DNA of 64,000 nt from Dentipellis sp. KUC8613 (Eukaryota > Basidiomycota > Agaricomycetes > Russulales > Hericiaceae), in contig NSJX01000010.1 in assembly GCA_002286715.1 (NCBI GenBank), forward strand, positions 537,244-601,243, in the 5' to 3' direction. The notes under the pieces are model-generated. The model was not told the origin of the DNA. It was given only the letters and a program-made list of their open reading frames with translations, and did not search any database. Both the position numbers and the translations under genes were made by a program. Positions 9,689-20,888 of this stretch are shown here, in pieces; position 1 is the first letter of the stretch; the number at the start of each line of letters is the position of its first letter.

Positions 9689-10837
9689 TCAGATGCTCAG
9701 CTTCCCGGTCTGCGGCCACACGGGCGCGATCTCCACAGGTAACCCCGCCTCCACCCATGCCTTGTACCCGCCCACGATATCCGTCGCATTCAGCAGCCCC
9801 AGCTCCTGCAGCGCCGCCGCCGCCAGCGAGCTCGTGTACCCCTCCTGGCACAGTATGATCACGCGCAGATCATACCTATTCGCGATCTCGAGCCGGCCGT
9901 CCTCGACCTTCGCGCGCGGATCGAAGCGCCACTCGAGCACGTTGCGCTCGATGATGAGCGAGCCCTGTATCCACCCGAACTGCTCGCGCTGCGCCTGCGG
10001 GCGGATGTCCACGAGCAGCACGGGCATCGGGATCGTCGTGTCGTGCAGCTCGTCGAACGCCTGCTGCGGCGGGACGCGCTGCAGGCGCGCGCGCGCCGCG
10101 CCGAGCATGTCGTTCACCGAGCGCGAGCCGGGCGGCGGCAGCGCGGGGTCGATGAGCTCCTGCGCGGACTTGTGCAGCACGTCCCACAGCGCGGTCTCGT
10201 CGTACGGCGTCCAGCCGATGTCGTGCACGCGCGCGATCCAGCGCGTGCCCTCGTCGTACAGCGCCTGCACGCGCCCGATGAACTTGGACGACGCGAGCAG
10301 TGCTGCGCGCTGCACCTGCACCGGCGACGAGCCGCAGAAGATGAGCGCGGTCGGCCCGACGCCCGTCGTCGCGATCGCGAAGAGGTGGTTCTTCACGGCC
10401 ATGATGCGGTGCAGGTGGCCCGCGACCTGCCGCAGGAACTGCGCGTCGTCCTGCTTCGAGAGCGTGAGCACCACCGCGATGCGCGTGTCGTCGACGAGCT
10501 TGACTTTGCGGATCGCGCGCACCGCGAGCCGCGCGGCGACCTCGTCGCGGACGTCTTCGATCGTACGCTGTGTCGAGGACGGGTAACTGGGCGAGTGCTT
10601 GACGGACGGGCTGGGCGAGAAGACGGGTGTGGTGACGCTGCTGTTGCTGAGCGCCTCGCGGTGGTAGGATTGGAAGTTCTGGAAGGACATGGGGCGGTCT
10701 GCCGGGGATAAGGACAGGCTGTCGCGGTGGGAGGTGGTGGCAGAACCCGAGGAGTGCGAGCGCGAGTGCGATGGTGGTTTCTGGATCGTGCTGGTCGACA
10801 TGATGGACGGAGAAGAACTACGTGGGACAGACAGCAT
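9689..10837 (-). CDS. Rhodanese-like domain protein with unknown N-terminal domain
   Basis: Single exon, 382 aa from MLSVPRSSSP (MSTSTIQKPP at 10801 is an alternative start). Residues 1-90 are Ser/Pro-rich. About 95-230 is a folded region of unknown family (RIAVVLTLSKQDDAQFLRQV; FIGRVQALYDEGTRWIARVH). About 270-382 is a rhodanese domain: VLLVDIRP, catalytic Cys about residue 330 in CQEGYTSSLAAAALQELGL, and ATDIVGGYKAW. That loop closely resembles bacterial single-domain rhodaneses with CNEGYSSSLAA loops (established family knowledge). A sulfurtransferase activity is possible; the substrate is unknown. Confidence 0.75.
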   Translation of the reverse strand: MLSVPRSSSPSIMSTSTIQKPPSHSRSHSSGSATTSHRDSLSLSPADRPMSFQNFQSYHREALSNSSVTTPVFSPSPSVKHSPSYPSSTQRTIEDVRDEVAARLAVRAIRKVKLVDDTRIAVVLTLSKQDDAQFLRQVAGHLHRIMAVKNHLFAIATTGVGPTALIFCGSSPVQVQRAALLASSKFIGRVQALYDEGTRWIARVHDIGWTPYDETALWDVLHKSAQELIDPALPPPGSRSVNDMLGAARARLQRVPPQQAFDELHDTTIPMPVLLVDIRPQAQREQFGWIQGSLIIERNVLEWRFDPRAKVEDGRLEIANRYDLRVIILCQEGYTSSLAAAALQELGLLNATDIVGGYKAWVEAGLPVEIAPVWPQTGKLSI

Positions 10838-11462
10838 GTTCAGATCCTCGACTTTGGCGTCACGAGCTTCGAAGCTACACACAATTACAGAATGCGCCCT
10901 GAAGAAAGCAGAGCGAATGAGCGTTTCAACTCGGGCTCGAAGACGTCTGTAACGCACCAAAGCCTCTATGTCCCAGGTATCGTCGTTTTGCAAATAGACT
11001 CTAGTGAATGGCGTTGAAATATCAATAGTCAGGTAAATACATAGGCCTTGAGTGACGCCTATAAGTTGGTGGTGTGGTTGGAGATACCGCAAAGCGCTTC
11101 GGAACCATCACCCTACTGTCGGCAAATTCCGGTTTACTATGCCTTCACCTCGTGTTGTCCTCTTCAAAGCGCTCGACATGACAGTCGGCGATCAGTCTCT
11201 CAATCACTGGTCAAGGATCGTCAGTGTATAACGAACACCTTTTGAAATCGGTCGTTACCAACGTTACAATGATGATGAATTCTATGCACCCCAAGTATCA
11301 TTCAGTGTACACCGTAACTTGAACTTCTCGTCAAGCACTACAAGCATTAGATTTCTCAAACCTTGACCAGAAACATGGCCCAGATCGGTCCCTTAATATC
11401 ATACAACCAGCGATAGCTTCCATCTGTCATATCCGAGCAACCCAACATGGACGGCTCGAGCC
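10838..11462. other. Intergenic region
   Basis: Promoter side of the rhodanese gene and 3' flank of BET2. Nothing else supported. Confidence 0.55.
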
Positions 11463-12790
11463 TCAAGCGCTTCTCCTCGGCAGCGCCTGCCAGCCTTTCC
11501 TCAGACCCATCTTCTCGATCACACTCGCGGGCATGCAGTACACTGGGTCAATGTCATCCAGCCCCGGGTATCCGAGCAGCGAGAGGCCAGCGATGCCGAA
11601 TTGCGTGTGGAACACATCTGCTATGTCTCCCGGGCGGTCCGCGATTCCGCCGGCATCTGGATCCTATTGGAGAAAGTGGAGTGAGACGGAAGACCTTTAG
11701 CGCGAGGATACAAGATGTGATGGAACGGACCTGGGCGGAAAGGACGAAGGAGAAAAGCTTGTTGGCATCTACCCAGGATAGCTTGTTGAGGATAGACATC
11801 GCCGAGAGCACCCAGAAGCTGTAGCACACCTGCGGTGCATTTCAGTATGTAAACGAATGTCTGAAAGAGACGTCGCGAACGCACGTCTTCCAGTTTCTCT
11901 GGACGCCCATTGAACCCACCGCTCGGTAGCTGTCGCTCAGCAAGCCACCATCCAAGCGTCTTCTCGTCGACAATGTCCAACCGATCGAGGATAGCCAGCG
12001 TCGCTGTGCACACAAACACTGGAACGACACCTCAATTACGCGCATGTTCACGAGAACGTTCAACTCCCATGCATACCTTGCGCAGCATGACTCTCCGCAC
12101 CGACGATCCTCCCGAACCCGCCATCAAAATTCCGGCACTGAATGATATACTCGACGGCCTTCTCCTTCACGCGCTTCTCTACGACGTCGGGATGGTCGAG
12201 ATATGAGAGCAGAGAGAGCGCGTGGATGGCGATGTAGAGGAAGCGCGTGTCGAGCTCGCTGTAGCGGTCTCCAGCGAACACGCCCGAGGGCTGTTGCAGA
12301 GACAGGATGACTGCAATTCAAAATCGAATGAGTGCGCGTCCGGCGCATGTCCTCATGACGCACATTTCAATACTCGTGGCTTGTCGACGCGGTCGAGTGC
12401 ATCCTGGATAATGAGAATTTGTATCGCACTGAGTGTTGAGTGTATGTGTGCGTCGTGATCCGGGTGGGGTCCGAACGCGCCTGTCGCATGTCAGGAGCCT
12501 AGTCGCTGCGCATCTGACCAGAAACAGACCTGCCTCATCGTCCCAGCAGCTCATCACATACTCGATCATCTCCTCCCTATCCAGCGCATCCTTCTGTTTC
12601 ATCGTGCATAGCGCGACGAGCGCCCAGTATATTGCGTTGAGACGGAGGTGCGCGGTGAGGTGGTAGGTGAGGTCATCTTTGTTCTGCCGCAGATTAGCGA
12701 TCGTGACAGCTCGGGGGGTCGAAGTATGGTTACCTCTCCTAAGTTTTGGATGTACTTGACGTGTAGAGGGATGAGCAGTTCGGAGGACAT
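11463..12790 (-). CDS. BET2: Rab geranylgeranyltransferase (type II) beta subunit
   Basis: Seven exons: 12790-12734, 12683-12530, 12480-12364, 12310-12077, 12018-11885, 11829-11731, 11663-11463; 331 aa, the usual length. It forms the prenyl-binding, zinc-bearing half of GGTase II, which attaches geranylgeranyl groups to Rab GTPases. Family repeats are clear: [60 protein letters not shown] and [15 protein letters not shown]. Expected zinc ligands are present: Asp and Cys in EDVCYSFW and His in FHTQFG. Start [17 protein letters not shown]. All phases close without a frameshift. Confidence 0.95.
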
Positions 12791-13661
12791 GGTGTGCAGC
12801 GGTAGAGTCCTGCGAGGACTGCGGCAAGCGTATATGGAAATTCGTAGCACGTGGCGAAGGTAGATCTGTCATCGGAGCCGGCGCCGATGCGCTGGCTGCC
12901 CATATGCTGTGTTTCTCAGATTCTTTATGTTCTTCGCTCTTATTTCGTTCTTGACCGACGCAGGAACCCTTCAAAAAAGCAGATAACATCATTCCAAGCC
13001 AGTGCACCTCATCATCGATGATACTCGGCCAATTTCTTTCTTTGCTCGGAATACCTCAACTGATCGTTCTGGAAATGGCTACAGGCCCGCCACGCTGACC
13101 TACGCATGCAATACGTAGGTGCAACGTACGCTCTCTCAGAGAATCGGCCACGAACAAGCCGCCGATCCCCAACGATTGTGGCAATAGGTTCTCCAAACAC
13201 ACGTAGAAACCAGTGAAGCATGGTTACTCCTACCGACCTTCTGCAGGAGGTCAAAGCGCCGGCGCCGCCGTCAGTCTTCATTCTTCCCCGTCGTTTAGCG
13301 GTCGCCGGGTGGGTTTCTTCTATCATCGCGCGTCCCCGACGGCGGCGCACAGCCCTCAATCTTCCACGTTGCTCACGCCCGTATTTTCTAGATCAAAGCT
13401 CAGACGGCCGTGCACCTGCTGCGGTCAATCGATCTGCTTTCTGCATGCCGCCTGTCCGGTTCTATCGCCATCACAGTGCATACGCAGATTCTTTGCCACA
13501 GGACACAAAGCGTCTATCGTGGACAGAGGACCGCTTTGACGACGATAATGGTTACCACGTATGGTCGAATCTGACTGCCTTTTATTTAAGCTGTGGTTCC
13601 AGCGCTTTTTACCTCGCATTTCTCCTTTCACCCCAAAGGTCCCCAAGCAACACGCAACGCT
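12791..13661. other. Intergenic region between divergent genes
   Basis: Shared upstream region of BET2 (minus) and the kinase-like copy 1 (plus). A 180-codon plus-strand frame at 13220-13762 runs into the next gene out of frame and looks spurious. Confidence 0.5.
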
Positions 13662-14689
13662 ATGGCCATCGCCATCGACCTCTCTCTCGACGCCGAACCC
13701 AACCCAACCCCACACTACAAGCCCCTCGACTTCATCCTCAACGAAATCAAACTAAAAAATAGTGAGCCTCGGCATCACGGGTACCAATTCACCGCGACAT
13801 CCTGCCTCTCCGACACCGATGCAGTGAAAGTGTACCGCGGGGACCTCATCCGGCTCCCCGAGCGCACTGTCATCGACGCCGTCTGCAAACTCGCCTACAG
13901 CAAACGTGCGACGGATAAGCTGGCCCACGAGGCAATCTTCTATGTGGAGCAGCTGCACGATCTCCAGGGGATGCATGTGCCGAGGTTTTATGGGCATTTC
14001 TCTGAGAAGCGCCAGGGTGTGGCGTGTGTTGTGCTCGGGTATGGCGGTAAGCCTGTCGCCATGGACGGTTCCCGTCTTTCTGCAGTTGTCGACCGGGAGT
14101 TCGCGTATGTGTCTCTTGTATATCGTCCATCGTGTGTCGAGCAACAAACGTGGCTGATGATTCCTCTCGTACAGCTCCGCCATCGTAAAAGCTGCGATCG
14201 CCATCCATGACGCCGGACTACGACACGGGCGTCTTGACGGTTGCCACATCCTCAACAACAATGGCCGACCGATGATCATCGGCTTCTCGAAGGCACGAAA
14301 ACACGACTGCATGCGGCTCATGTGCATAGCGGATGGCCAATCTGCGCCCAAAGTAATCAATGAGCACTGCGACGAGCTGCACGATCTCTTTTTTGCGTCA
14401 AGGATTCGGAAACTGAGAAAACGTAAGTGCCCTTATGAGGCTTCTCGCGAGCCCGCCGGCGTGGGTTGGCACACTCTGCTAACGGCGACTAGGATCTACA
14501 GGCGCCGATGAAGCTGCTGCCCGCGCACGCACACGCGAGCTTGGCCTCTCCGCCGAACGCCCACCGAAGGCTCAGAGTTCTGCACGTTTCGGAGATAGTG
14601 TGCAGAAGCAGGTGAGTGCGCTGCTCAGCAAGGTAGGGATGCGTGGGGGTTCGCGTGGGTATCAGCTTCTTGCAGAAGATAAGGCCTAG
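13662..14689 (+). CDS. Kinase-like family protein, copy 1 (probable pseudokinase)
   Basis: Exons 13662-14104, 14175-14422 and 14493-14689 give about 295 aa. N-lobe-like part with VIDAVCKLAY (putative ATP-site Lys) and a Glu-bearing helix (KLAHEAIFYVEQLHDLQGMH); then VACVVLGYGG, AIAIHDAGLRHGRLDGCHIL at the catalytic-loop position, and PMIIGFSKARKHDCMR where copy 2 has IIDFDEA. The metal-binding Asp is therefore Gly, and the catalytic loop is altered, so catalysis is doubtful. The 3' end is ambiguous: a GTGAGT...TTGCAG intron may be removed near 14611-14675, changing the C-terminus. The family is abundant in Agaricomycetes. Confidence 0.65.
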
Positions 14690-14894
14690 AGCCTCAATTC
14701 ATCTTGTCTGGTTCCGAATGTGCATGTGCATGTAAGTTACAGGATGCTGAATGTGAGAACTTCATCATTATGCTACTGGACCAAGACTCGGCGGGAATGC
14801 GAAGGTATAACTATAACGTGTGACTATTGATATTTCGTCCAGCCTAGAATTGTCCAAGAAATCGAGGACCGCGCCCACACAGTATCCTAAACAC

Positions 14895-15238
14895 TCAATA
14901 CACCCCAGCCGAAAATCCAGAAGCCCCAATGCCCATGCCCATGCCTTTGCGGTTCTTCTTCCCAGGCGGCGGTGGCGCCTGTCGTGTGCCCGCGAAGCCA
15001 CGGCAGCAGACAATACCCGTAATCACGTCCATCATGAATTCGAACGTCGTGACGAACGCCTGAGGATAAATGTTAGCATTGTTCAGGTTCTCAAGTAGGT
15101 GAGATGCAGGAGGTGAACGGCCGTACCGTGGCGATGGCAGAGAGGACGACGCTGATGCCGTGGCCGATGGCGGAGAAGACGGATCCCTGGATAGATGTGA
15201 GTGAGGTACTTGAGTCGCTCGAGCCAATCACTTACCAT
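14895..15238 (-). CDS. Small hydrophobic Cys-Cys protein, ATG-only first exon (copy 1)
   Basis: 75 aa from exons 15238-15236 (the ATG alone), 15186-15127 and 15059-14895. After Met comes GSVFSAIGHGISVVLSAIA, then a hydrophobic/aromatic stretch ending GIVCCRGF, then a basic Pro/Gly tail (APPPPGKKNRKG). The ATG is followed directly by a consensus GTAAGT donor. A tandem paralogue at 16169-16547 has the same structure, which supports the model. Likely membrane-associated through the N-terminal amphipathic/hydrophobic region, with the CC motif a candidate lipidation site (inference). Function unknown. Confidence 0.72.
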
Positions 15239-16168
15239 CCTGTGTCGTGATTTCGTTGCGAAATGTAGGCGTGGAAGCAGAGATTATACACGACAAAGGT
15301 GAGCAAGGCGTAACTTGAAGGCCGTGAACGAGATGAATCCATGGTGCTTATATCCTAGAGAGCATGCGGATCAGCGCAGCAGCCAGCCTTCGATGCATGA
15401 CATCTTCTCCTCCCCCACAAGCAGATGCCTGGTTCGAGCTTTGTGACATAAGGCGCCGACTGACGTCGCTGCGCATCCAAGACGGCAATGCGGCCGCCGT
15501 GTTCGGCGACCTCTGCACGTCTTCGACGATGTGATGCCTCGCTTGGTGGAGCTACGCTGGGGCGCGCGGGGGAATAAAGCCGAACGTGTAAGCTGCCGTG
15601 CACGCTCACGCTTATACGATGACTAGGATATCGATGTTGCACCCAGAGACTAACGAGAGCCCATGTGCTGAACATGTAACGACATTACAACCGCTCGGGG
15701 TATTAGACCTTTTGATGGCCTATCTTGTGTAAACAGAAACGATAGACACCTCCACGGAGACGCTTCCATAGTTTAGAGGATGAGGAAGACGTAGTCGTCG
15801 AAGGAACCTAAGGAGGCCTGGGCTTCCATATAGGGAAAGTCGTAGCACGTGGCCTTCTTCCACCCCGAGCCAAAGAGCTGGTTCATCTTCCTACCTCCCC
15901 ACATCCCCGCAAGATCGTTGAAGGTACTGCAAGCCCAAGGAAATCATTGCATCTCTCAAATTCGAGCACAGAATCAAAAGACGCGCATTATGATAATTCG
16001 TAAAATTACTTCTAACAATACAAGCCAGCATCCGAGTCGCTCAAGAAAGCACAGAAATCCGCGTCGTGTATACAGTCGTCAACCTTCATGAACGGCATCG
16101 GGAATAAAGGGCACAAGCCCCAAGGGGTATCTATCGTCATCGTCGTAACTCAAGTCGACCCGCCGCGC
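15239..16168. other. Intergenic region between the two small hydrophobic genes
   Basis: 930 nt. No further gene seen. Confidence 0.55.
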
Positions 16169-16547
16169 TCAGTACGTGGCCCCCGCGCCCACGCCGCCCG
16201 TGCCGGCGCCCACCCCCGCGCCGCCCCTCCGCCTCCCGAAGCCGCGTCGCCTGCCTGTGGACCCGGTGCGCGTGCCGCCGCCGCAACACCAGCGGCAGCA
16301 GAGGATGTCGACGATCACGTTGAATATCGTGACGATGATCTGTGGAGGGGGTTGTTGGTTTTGTGTTCGGGAAGAGAGGGGGAGGGACGTACGGTGGTGA
16401 TGACGCCCACGATGGTCTCGAGGACGGAGGCGATGGCAGAGATGATGGCGTTGATGCCGCTGCCGATGGCTGAGAATATGGAACCCTGCACATATATGAG
16501 TACTGGATCCAAAAGAGCCATGCGGTCGAGATCGGGCTACTCACCAT
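16169..16547 (-). CDS. Small hydrophobic Cys-Cys protein, ATG-only first exon (copy 2)
   Basis: 88 aa from exons 16547-16545 (ATG only), 16485-16393 and 16339-16169. Sequence: M, then GSIFSAIGSGINAIISAIAS, VLETIVGVITT, IIVTIFNVIVDILCCRWCC, then a Gly/Arg-rich tail (TGRRRGFGRRRGG) ending in GATY. The hydrophobic part could span a membrane twice or lie along it. Exon boundaries and phases equal those of copy 1; the second exon is 33 nt longer. The basic Gly-rich tail could face an acidic membrane or nucleic acid (inference). No known enzymatic motif. Confidence 0.78.
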
Positions 16548-17716
16548 GTTATTGCGTTAAGGCCGTATGAAGCAGTGGATGTGGATGTAATGTGATGAAG
16601 ATTCAGGTGGTAGAGCTCAAGGAGATAAGTGGGTGAGATGCAAGTGAAGAGACGACGCCGGGGATACAGCGCCTTTATATCCAGCGGAAGCTGATGTTGG
16701 GGCGTGGAGAACACGCACCAGAGGACACACATACGGGCGGGGGCTGGGCCGGCGCATGACGTCTTCCAAGCCCTCCACCGTCATCTGCGGGCGCAGGGCA
16801 TATATACAAAGATTCGGATGACATCAGGGATATATACAGACGTTACTGCATGCGGCCCCGCGACCCGCGCGAGCAACCCGTTCGCCATGTCGGGTGTGCG
16901 AGACGCCTCGTTGCTGGTCCGGTGGGGCGTGCGGAGTTGAGATGCGCGACGGAATGCGATTCCATTGGGAGGGCGTGTGCGCGATGGCGGCGACTTGCGT
17001 GCTGGTGGGCGTGGAGCGGGGCTGGTACGGATCTCGTCATGTCATGACATTGAAATACTGGCGCCATGCGGTCTTCAGTATTCTGCCAGAAGAGTACAAC
17101 ATCCCTTTTCAAGGGAGACTAGAGTGCGAAAGGGTGAACTCAACTGATTCAGGTGAGCATAACCGGCGAAGCACGAAAAGTTGACAGAAAAACATGAAGG
17201 GGATGAAGCCCACGGTCACAGACCTGTGACGTCATAGATGAAGCCCTTGCGGCAGGTCACGTGCATCACAGACCTCTTTACCAAGTTGAAGTCCACTCTT
17301 TCCTTCGATTGACGACATAAAGGAAAGAGCGTTGTGCAGTAAAGTAAGGCATATAGAGGACTGGCAAACAAATAGTGTCAAGGCAACCACTTCTGCAGTC
17401 CTCTTGCTATCATCAGCAACTGTCTGGGAGCCGATGAGCGTTGCGATCCGAGTCTATAAGGCCTGAAGGAGAATAATAGTTCCAGACAGGCAAATAACAC
17501 GTCGAAATGCATTCATTACCTCAAATTGTATCCTGCCAATGGGCCTGCCGGTCGCGGCGTAGCCTGAGCCGATGTATGAAAATCTCTTTTATTTCTGCAA
17601 GACATACAATGTAAGTGAAGCAATTTTACAGGCACCGAGGGTCGTGAACTTCGCACTCATGGAATTGAGGAGAAGTCAGCTTATTATGACCTGAAATTTG
17701 ACTAGATCCTCGTTTA
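16548..17716. other. Intergenic region
   Basis: About 1.2 kb. Overlapping short frames at 16700-17180 on both strands lack coding character. Confidence 0.5.
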
Positions 17717-18703
17717 TCAGTCGTTCATCAGCATCGGGGGCTGCACATCGAAAACATACCTAGTCTGACTCTGCACCGTAGACTTCGTCTCCTCCTCCTT
17801 CACCCACGAAGTCCTAGGAGGCCCTCCCATATAATCGTTAAGAACTGCTCTATTTTCCTCTTTGACGGTCCAAACAAGCGCCTCCGCCTCCGGCTTGAGC
17901 TGTCCATCCTCAAGACACATATTTTCGGATCTCAGATAATACTGGGCGATGTACGCCAACCATATACTAAACGACCTCAAGGAGCCGTAATTGATTTCCC
18001 CAGTAGGCGGATGGGTCAGAGCAGTAAGCAGAGTATCCATGAATGCAGTACGGCTCGGAAAGCGGAGGGCGCTGCAGCGCTGAGGCAGTGTAGATGGGTG
18101 CGCCGCAGCGAGGCTTGGATCGCGTATGTCCAGCTTGAAGAAAGACTGAGGGTGGATCCATACAAGCTGAGGTGTGTTATCTGGGAGGCTGTCGACAGGG
18201 CGAGAGTATGCGAGAGCGATCGACTGGGGGTATGTCGACATCGTGACGAAGGGAAGAGGGCGCCTAGGTAGAGTATCCGTCTTAAAATATGGGAGCGTGG
18301 CTTGGACTGCCGTCGCGGCGGCAATCAGTTGATCGTCTGGTACGATCACTTGGAGACAGAAAAGCGCAGTCGGGACTAGGTGAATGAACGCGAGAGCGTC
18401 TTCCGCCCAGACCATACATGGGATTCCTGCATCGGTGATGGCCAATGCTGAGGCGAGGCGAAGCTCTTGGTGCTGCTTGCTGTACGGGCATTTGTCGATG
18501 CAGTAGAACATGCAGTACACGGAATCAGAGGTGGTGCTGGGCTGAGAGATCTCACTGGCAACAAGAGGCTGCCTTGGTGGTATGGACGAAGAGTCGCGAA
18601 TATTGAACCCGATCTTGCCTCTTTCGGAGATTTGCCCATATTGCTTAGAAATAAGCCAAAATCGCTGCCCGATTCGTCCAGAAGTCTCTGTGCTCAGACA
18701 CAT
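17717..18703 (-). CDS. Hypothetical protein, 328 aa
   Basis: A single long open frame from an ATG. Features: DSVYCMFYCIDKCPYSK, LASALAITDAGIPCMVWAED, VIVPDDQLIAAATAVQ, a middle segment with PQSFFKLDIRDPSL, and an acidic C-terminus. No signal peptide; I recognise no domain. Length, even composition and lack of low complexity make it a real gene of an unassigned fungal family. The first 60 residues are the least certain; MFYCIDK is an alternative start. Confidence 0.6.
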   Translation of the reverse strand: MCLSTETSGRIGQRFWLISKQYGQISERGKIGFNIRDSSSIPPRQPLVASEISQPSTTSDSVYCMFYCIDKCPYSKQHQELRLASALAITDAGIPCMVWAEDALAFIHLVPTALFCLQVIVPDDQLIAAATAVQATLPYFKTDTLPRRPLPFVTMSTYPQSIALAYSRPVDSLPDNTPQLVWIHPQSFFKLDIRDPSLAAAHPSTLPQRCSALRFPSRTAFMDTLLTALTHPPTGEINYGSLRSFSIWLAYIAQYYLRSENMCLEDGQLKPEAEALVWTVKEENRAVLNDYMGGPPRTSWVKEEETKSTVQSQTRYVFDVQPPMLMND

Positions 18704-18869
18704 GCTACCAGCATCTACGAAAAAATATGGCTTTCGATATATACAGCTCCACGGTATTGTACAACATTGGTAAGAGTGCGCTAATCAAACAAAACGGAGT
18801 ACAGGTAACCTCACTACTAGAGCCGCATCAACGTAGATCGACAGGAGACGGGGCAACTTCAAGGGGCAT

Positions 18870-20068
18870 TTACCACTTCTCGTGAGCCGGACGGACTACC
18901 GCATGGACAGAATCAGAATTCAAAACCCGATTAAAGCAGTGAATGCACTCACGGTCGAGCTCCCAAGCCCATGCCGACCTATCCTGGTTGGTCAGGAAGA
19001 GGTAAGACTGCGTAGCATATCCCTTAGTAAAGCGTTTCGACGTGTAGAAGCAGAATCAAAACGTACATCGGCGATGCTCTCGGGCCTGAGGTGGACATCA
19101 GGGTTGTTCAGCCATTCCTTATCCTTGACGCCAGTGGACCGATCCGTGAGGATACCTGGTATCAAGCAACATCGTTCAGCTTTTCCTGCTTACCGTCCAC
19201 CGGCAAGCAGACACTGACCTCCATCAATAATAACCTGCCCCCGCCGAACTCTGATGAGTACAGCGCCCAACACTAGCGAGCGATCACACGACTCACATGC
19301 GCAACATGGATATTCTGCTTCCCAAACTCCTTCGCCAAGCTCTGTGACAGCGCGCGCTCGCCGAACTTGCCCGCCGCGAATGCGCTCGTCGTTGTGTTCC
19401 CGCGGATCGCCGCCGTCGCGCCCGTGAAGATGAGCGTGCCGCGCTTGCCCTTGTCGTTGAGCTCGAGGTCCTTGAACGCGAGAATCGCCTGCTTCGAGAA
19501 CGCGAACGCGGCGGTGATGTTCGTCTGCACGCTCTCCTCGACCTGCTCCTTCGTCACCTCGAGGAACGGCTTCCAAACGCCGTAGCCGGCGTTCCAGAGC
19601 GCGGCGCGGATGGGGACGTTGGGCCACCGCTTCTTAATCGCGTCGAAGGCGCTGGTGACTTCGTCGTAGGTGTACGCGGAGATGGGGAAGGCGGCGGCCT
19701 GAGTGCCGGTCAACGTCAGGTCCGAGTTGCGAGAGTAGAAGGATGGTGTTCTTACCTCGGGGCCGTTGGCGCTCAGTTCAGTGGCGAGCTGGTTGAGGCT
19801 ATCTGCACGTCCGCTGCGCGAAACCAACGCGACGCGGTATCCTGCCTTGGAGAACGCACGTCTGTAGCATTGAAAAGCGATTAGGGGTTGGTGACCAGGA
19901 TGCCAGATACTAGAGTGCTCACGCTGCCGCACCTCCAGTTCCTGCAAAGATCGAGATTCAATGAGCATGAGAATAGACTCCCATGAGATAGATATGGATG
20001 CGCTGATTCCAAGACGTACCGGCAGAGTTACCGACACCTGCGACGACAAAGATAGGTTGGGTAGACAT
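18870..20068 (-). CDS. Atypical short-chain dehydrogenase/reductase, catalytic Tyr replaced
   Basis: Eight exons: 20068-20020, 19941-19923, 19861-19756, 19698-19297, 19234-19219, 19155-19067, 19007-18953, 18895-18870; 253 aa. Cofactor region FVVAGVGNSAGTGGAAARAF; NAGYG; FTGATAAIRG; then SAFAAGKFGERALSQSLAKE, where the usual Tyr-x3-Lys is Phe-x3-Lys. It continues IHVAHVIIDGG and ends RSAWAWELDLRPAHEKW. The missing Tyr is a trait of this SDR subgroup, not an obvious error, so classical alcohol/ketone chemistry is uncertain. Exons of 16, 19 and 26 nt are all phase-consistent. Paralogue of the fragment at 1-248. Confidence 0.9.
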
Positions 20069-20888
20069 ATTTGCTGAAAGACGTTGGGAGTTGATTCAAG
20101 AGCTTGCTTGAGAGGGGTTCTGAAGACGAGTGTGTTTCCACGACCGCTGCGACGGCCCCTTCTTATACGGCAGGATGTCTAGCATACGCGGCCCAGTGAC
20201 CCCTCCGCGCTGAGCAGATATCGCACACGTCTTGCGTCATATCTTGCTTTCGGTGATGAGTGAGCATACGCGCTCGCACGAAGTTGTTTTGGGTCTGCTT
20301 GGTGCTGAGTAAGTCCTGTGATCGACTCGAGGCCGATATTGCTCACCGGCTGAGTACTTCTCAATCTCATCGGGTCAGTAACGAGATCGATCTCCTGTTC
20401 CTTCGAAGTCCTCGAGCACGGGTGAGACGATTGTCTCGGACACAGCGGAAATGTACGAAATTTCAATAAAGGTACGCTTACGTGAGGAACGCGTCTACGA
20501 TTGCGTTCAGTTGAAGCCTAGACAAGGCTTCACTTCAAGCGGTAAGTAAGCATAAGGTTTGGGCCCTTTTCTAGGCAACTTTATCGCACTCCATCTTGCA
20601 GTCACCGTTGCTTCAAAGCTGCTGCCTCCAACGGCGTCGAAACTGTCCTCAGGATCGTACTCGTACGCCTCCGTGAGTTTCCACCATGTACTTGAGTCCT
20701 GAGTGTTTCTCATCCATGTGTGGTACTCCATTCGTTATCGTCGTCGTTCGACAAGCCGGCAAAACCCCACCAGTGACCTGGTTTGGGGAAGACAGTCGTT
20801 CTCTTGCGTCTTCCAGACTCGCTCTGCAGTGAGTCTCCTCGACATGCATCTCACCCATCGGCGGTACACGCTAACCAGCCTAGCCACC
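20069..20888. other. Intergenic, with a 74-codon minus-strand frame and a 5'UTR intron
   Basis: Divergent promoter region of the SDR and the 169-aa gene. A consensus intron (GTGAGT at 20829, CTAACC branch, TAG at 20883) lies just before the ATG at 20889 and probably sits in the 5' leader of that gene. Confidence 0.45.
20507..20731 (-). CDS. Possible small protein, 74 aa
   Basis: Open frame with even, protein-like composition (STWWKLTEAYEYDPEDSFDA; GPKPYAYLPLEVKPCLGFN). No homology recognised and no intron evidence. It could be a remnant of a longer gene. Confidence 0.25.
   Translation of the reverse strand: MEYHTWMRNTQDSSTWWKLTEAYEYDPEDSFDAVGGSSFEATVTARWSAIKLPRKGPKPYAYLPLEVKPCLGFN

Noticed and set aside
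13220..13762. 180-codon plus-strand open frame
   Set aside because: It runs out of frame through the start of kinase-like copy 1, whose own frame has homology to the other copies.
18882..19217. Plus-strand open frame of 111 codons
   Set aside because: It is the shadow of the spliced 3' exons of the Tyr-less SDR on the minus strand.
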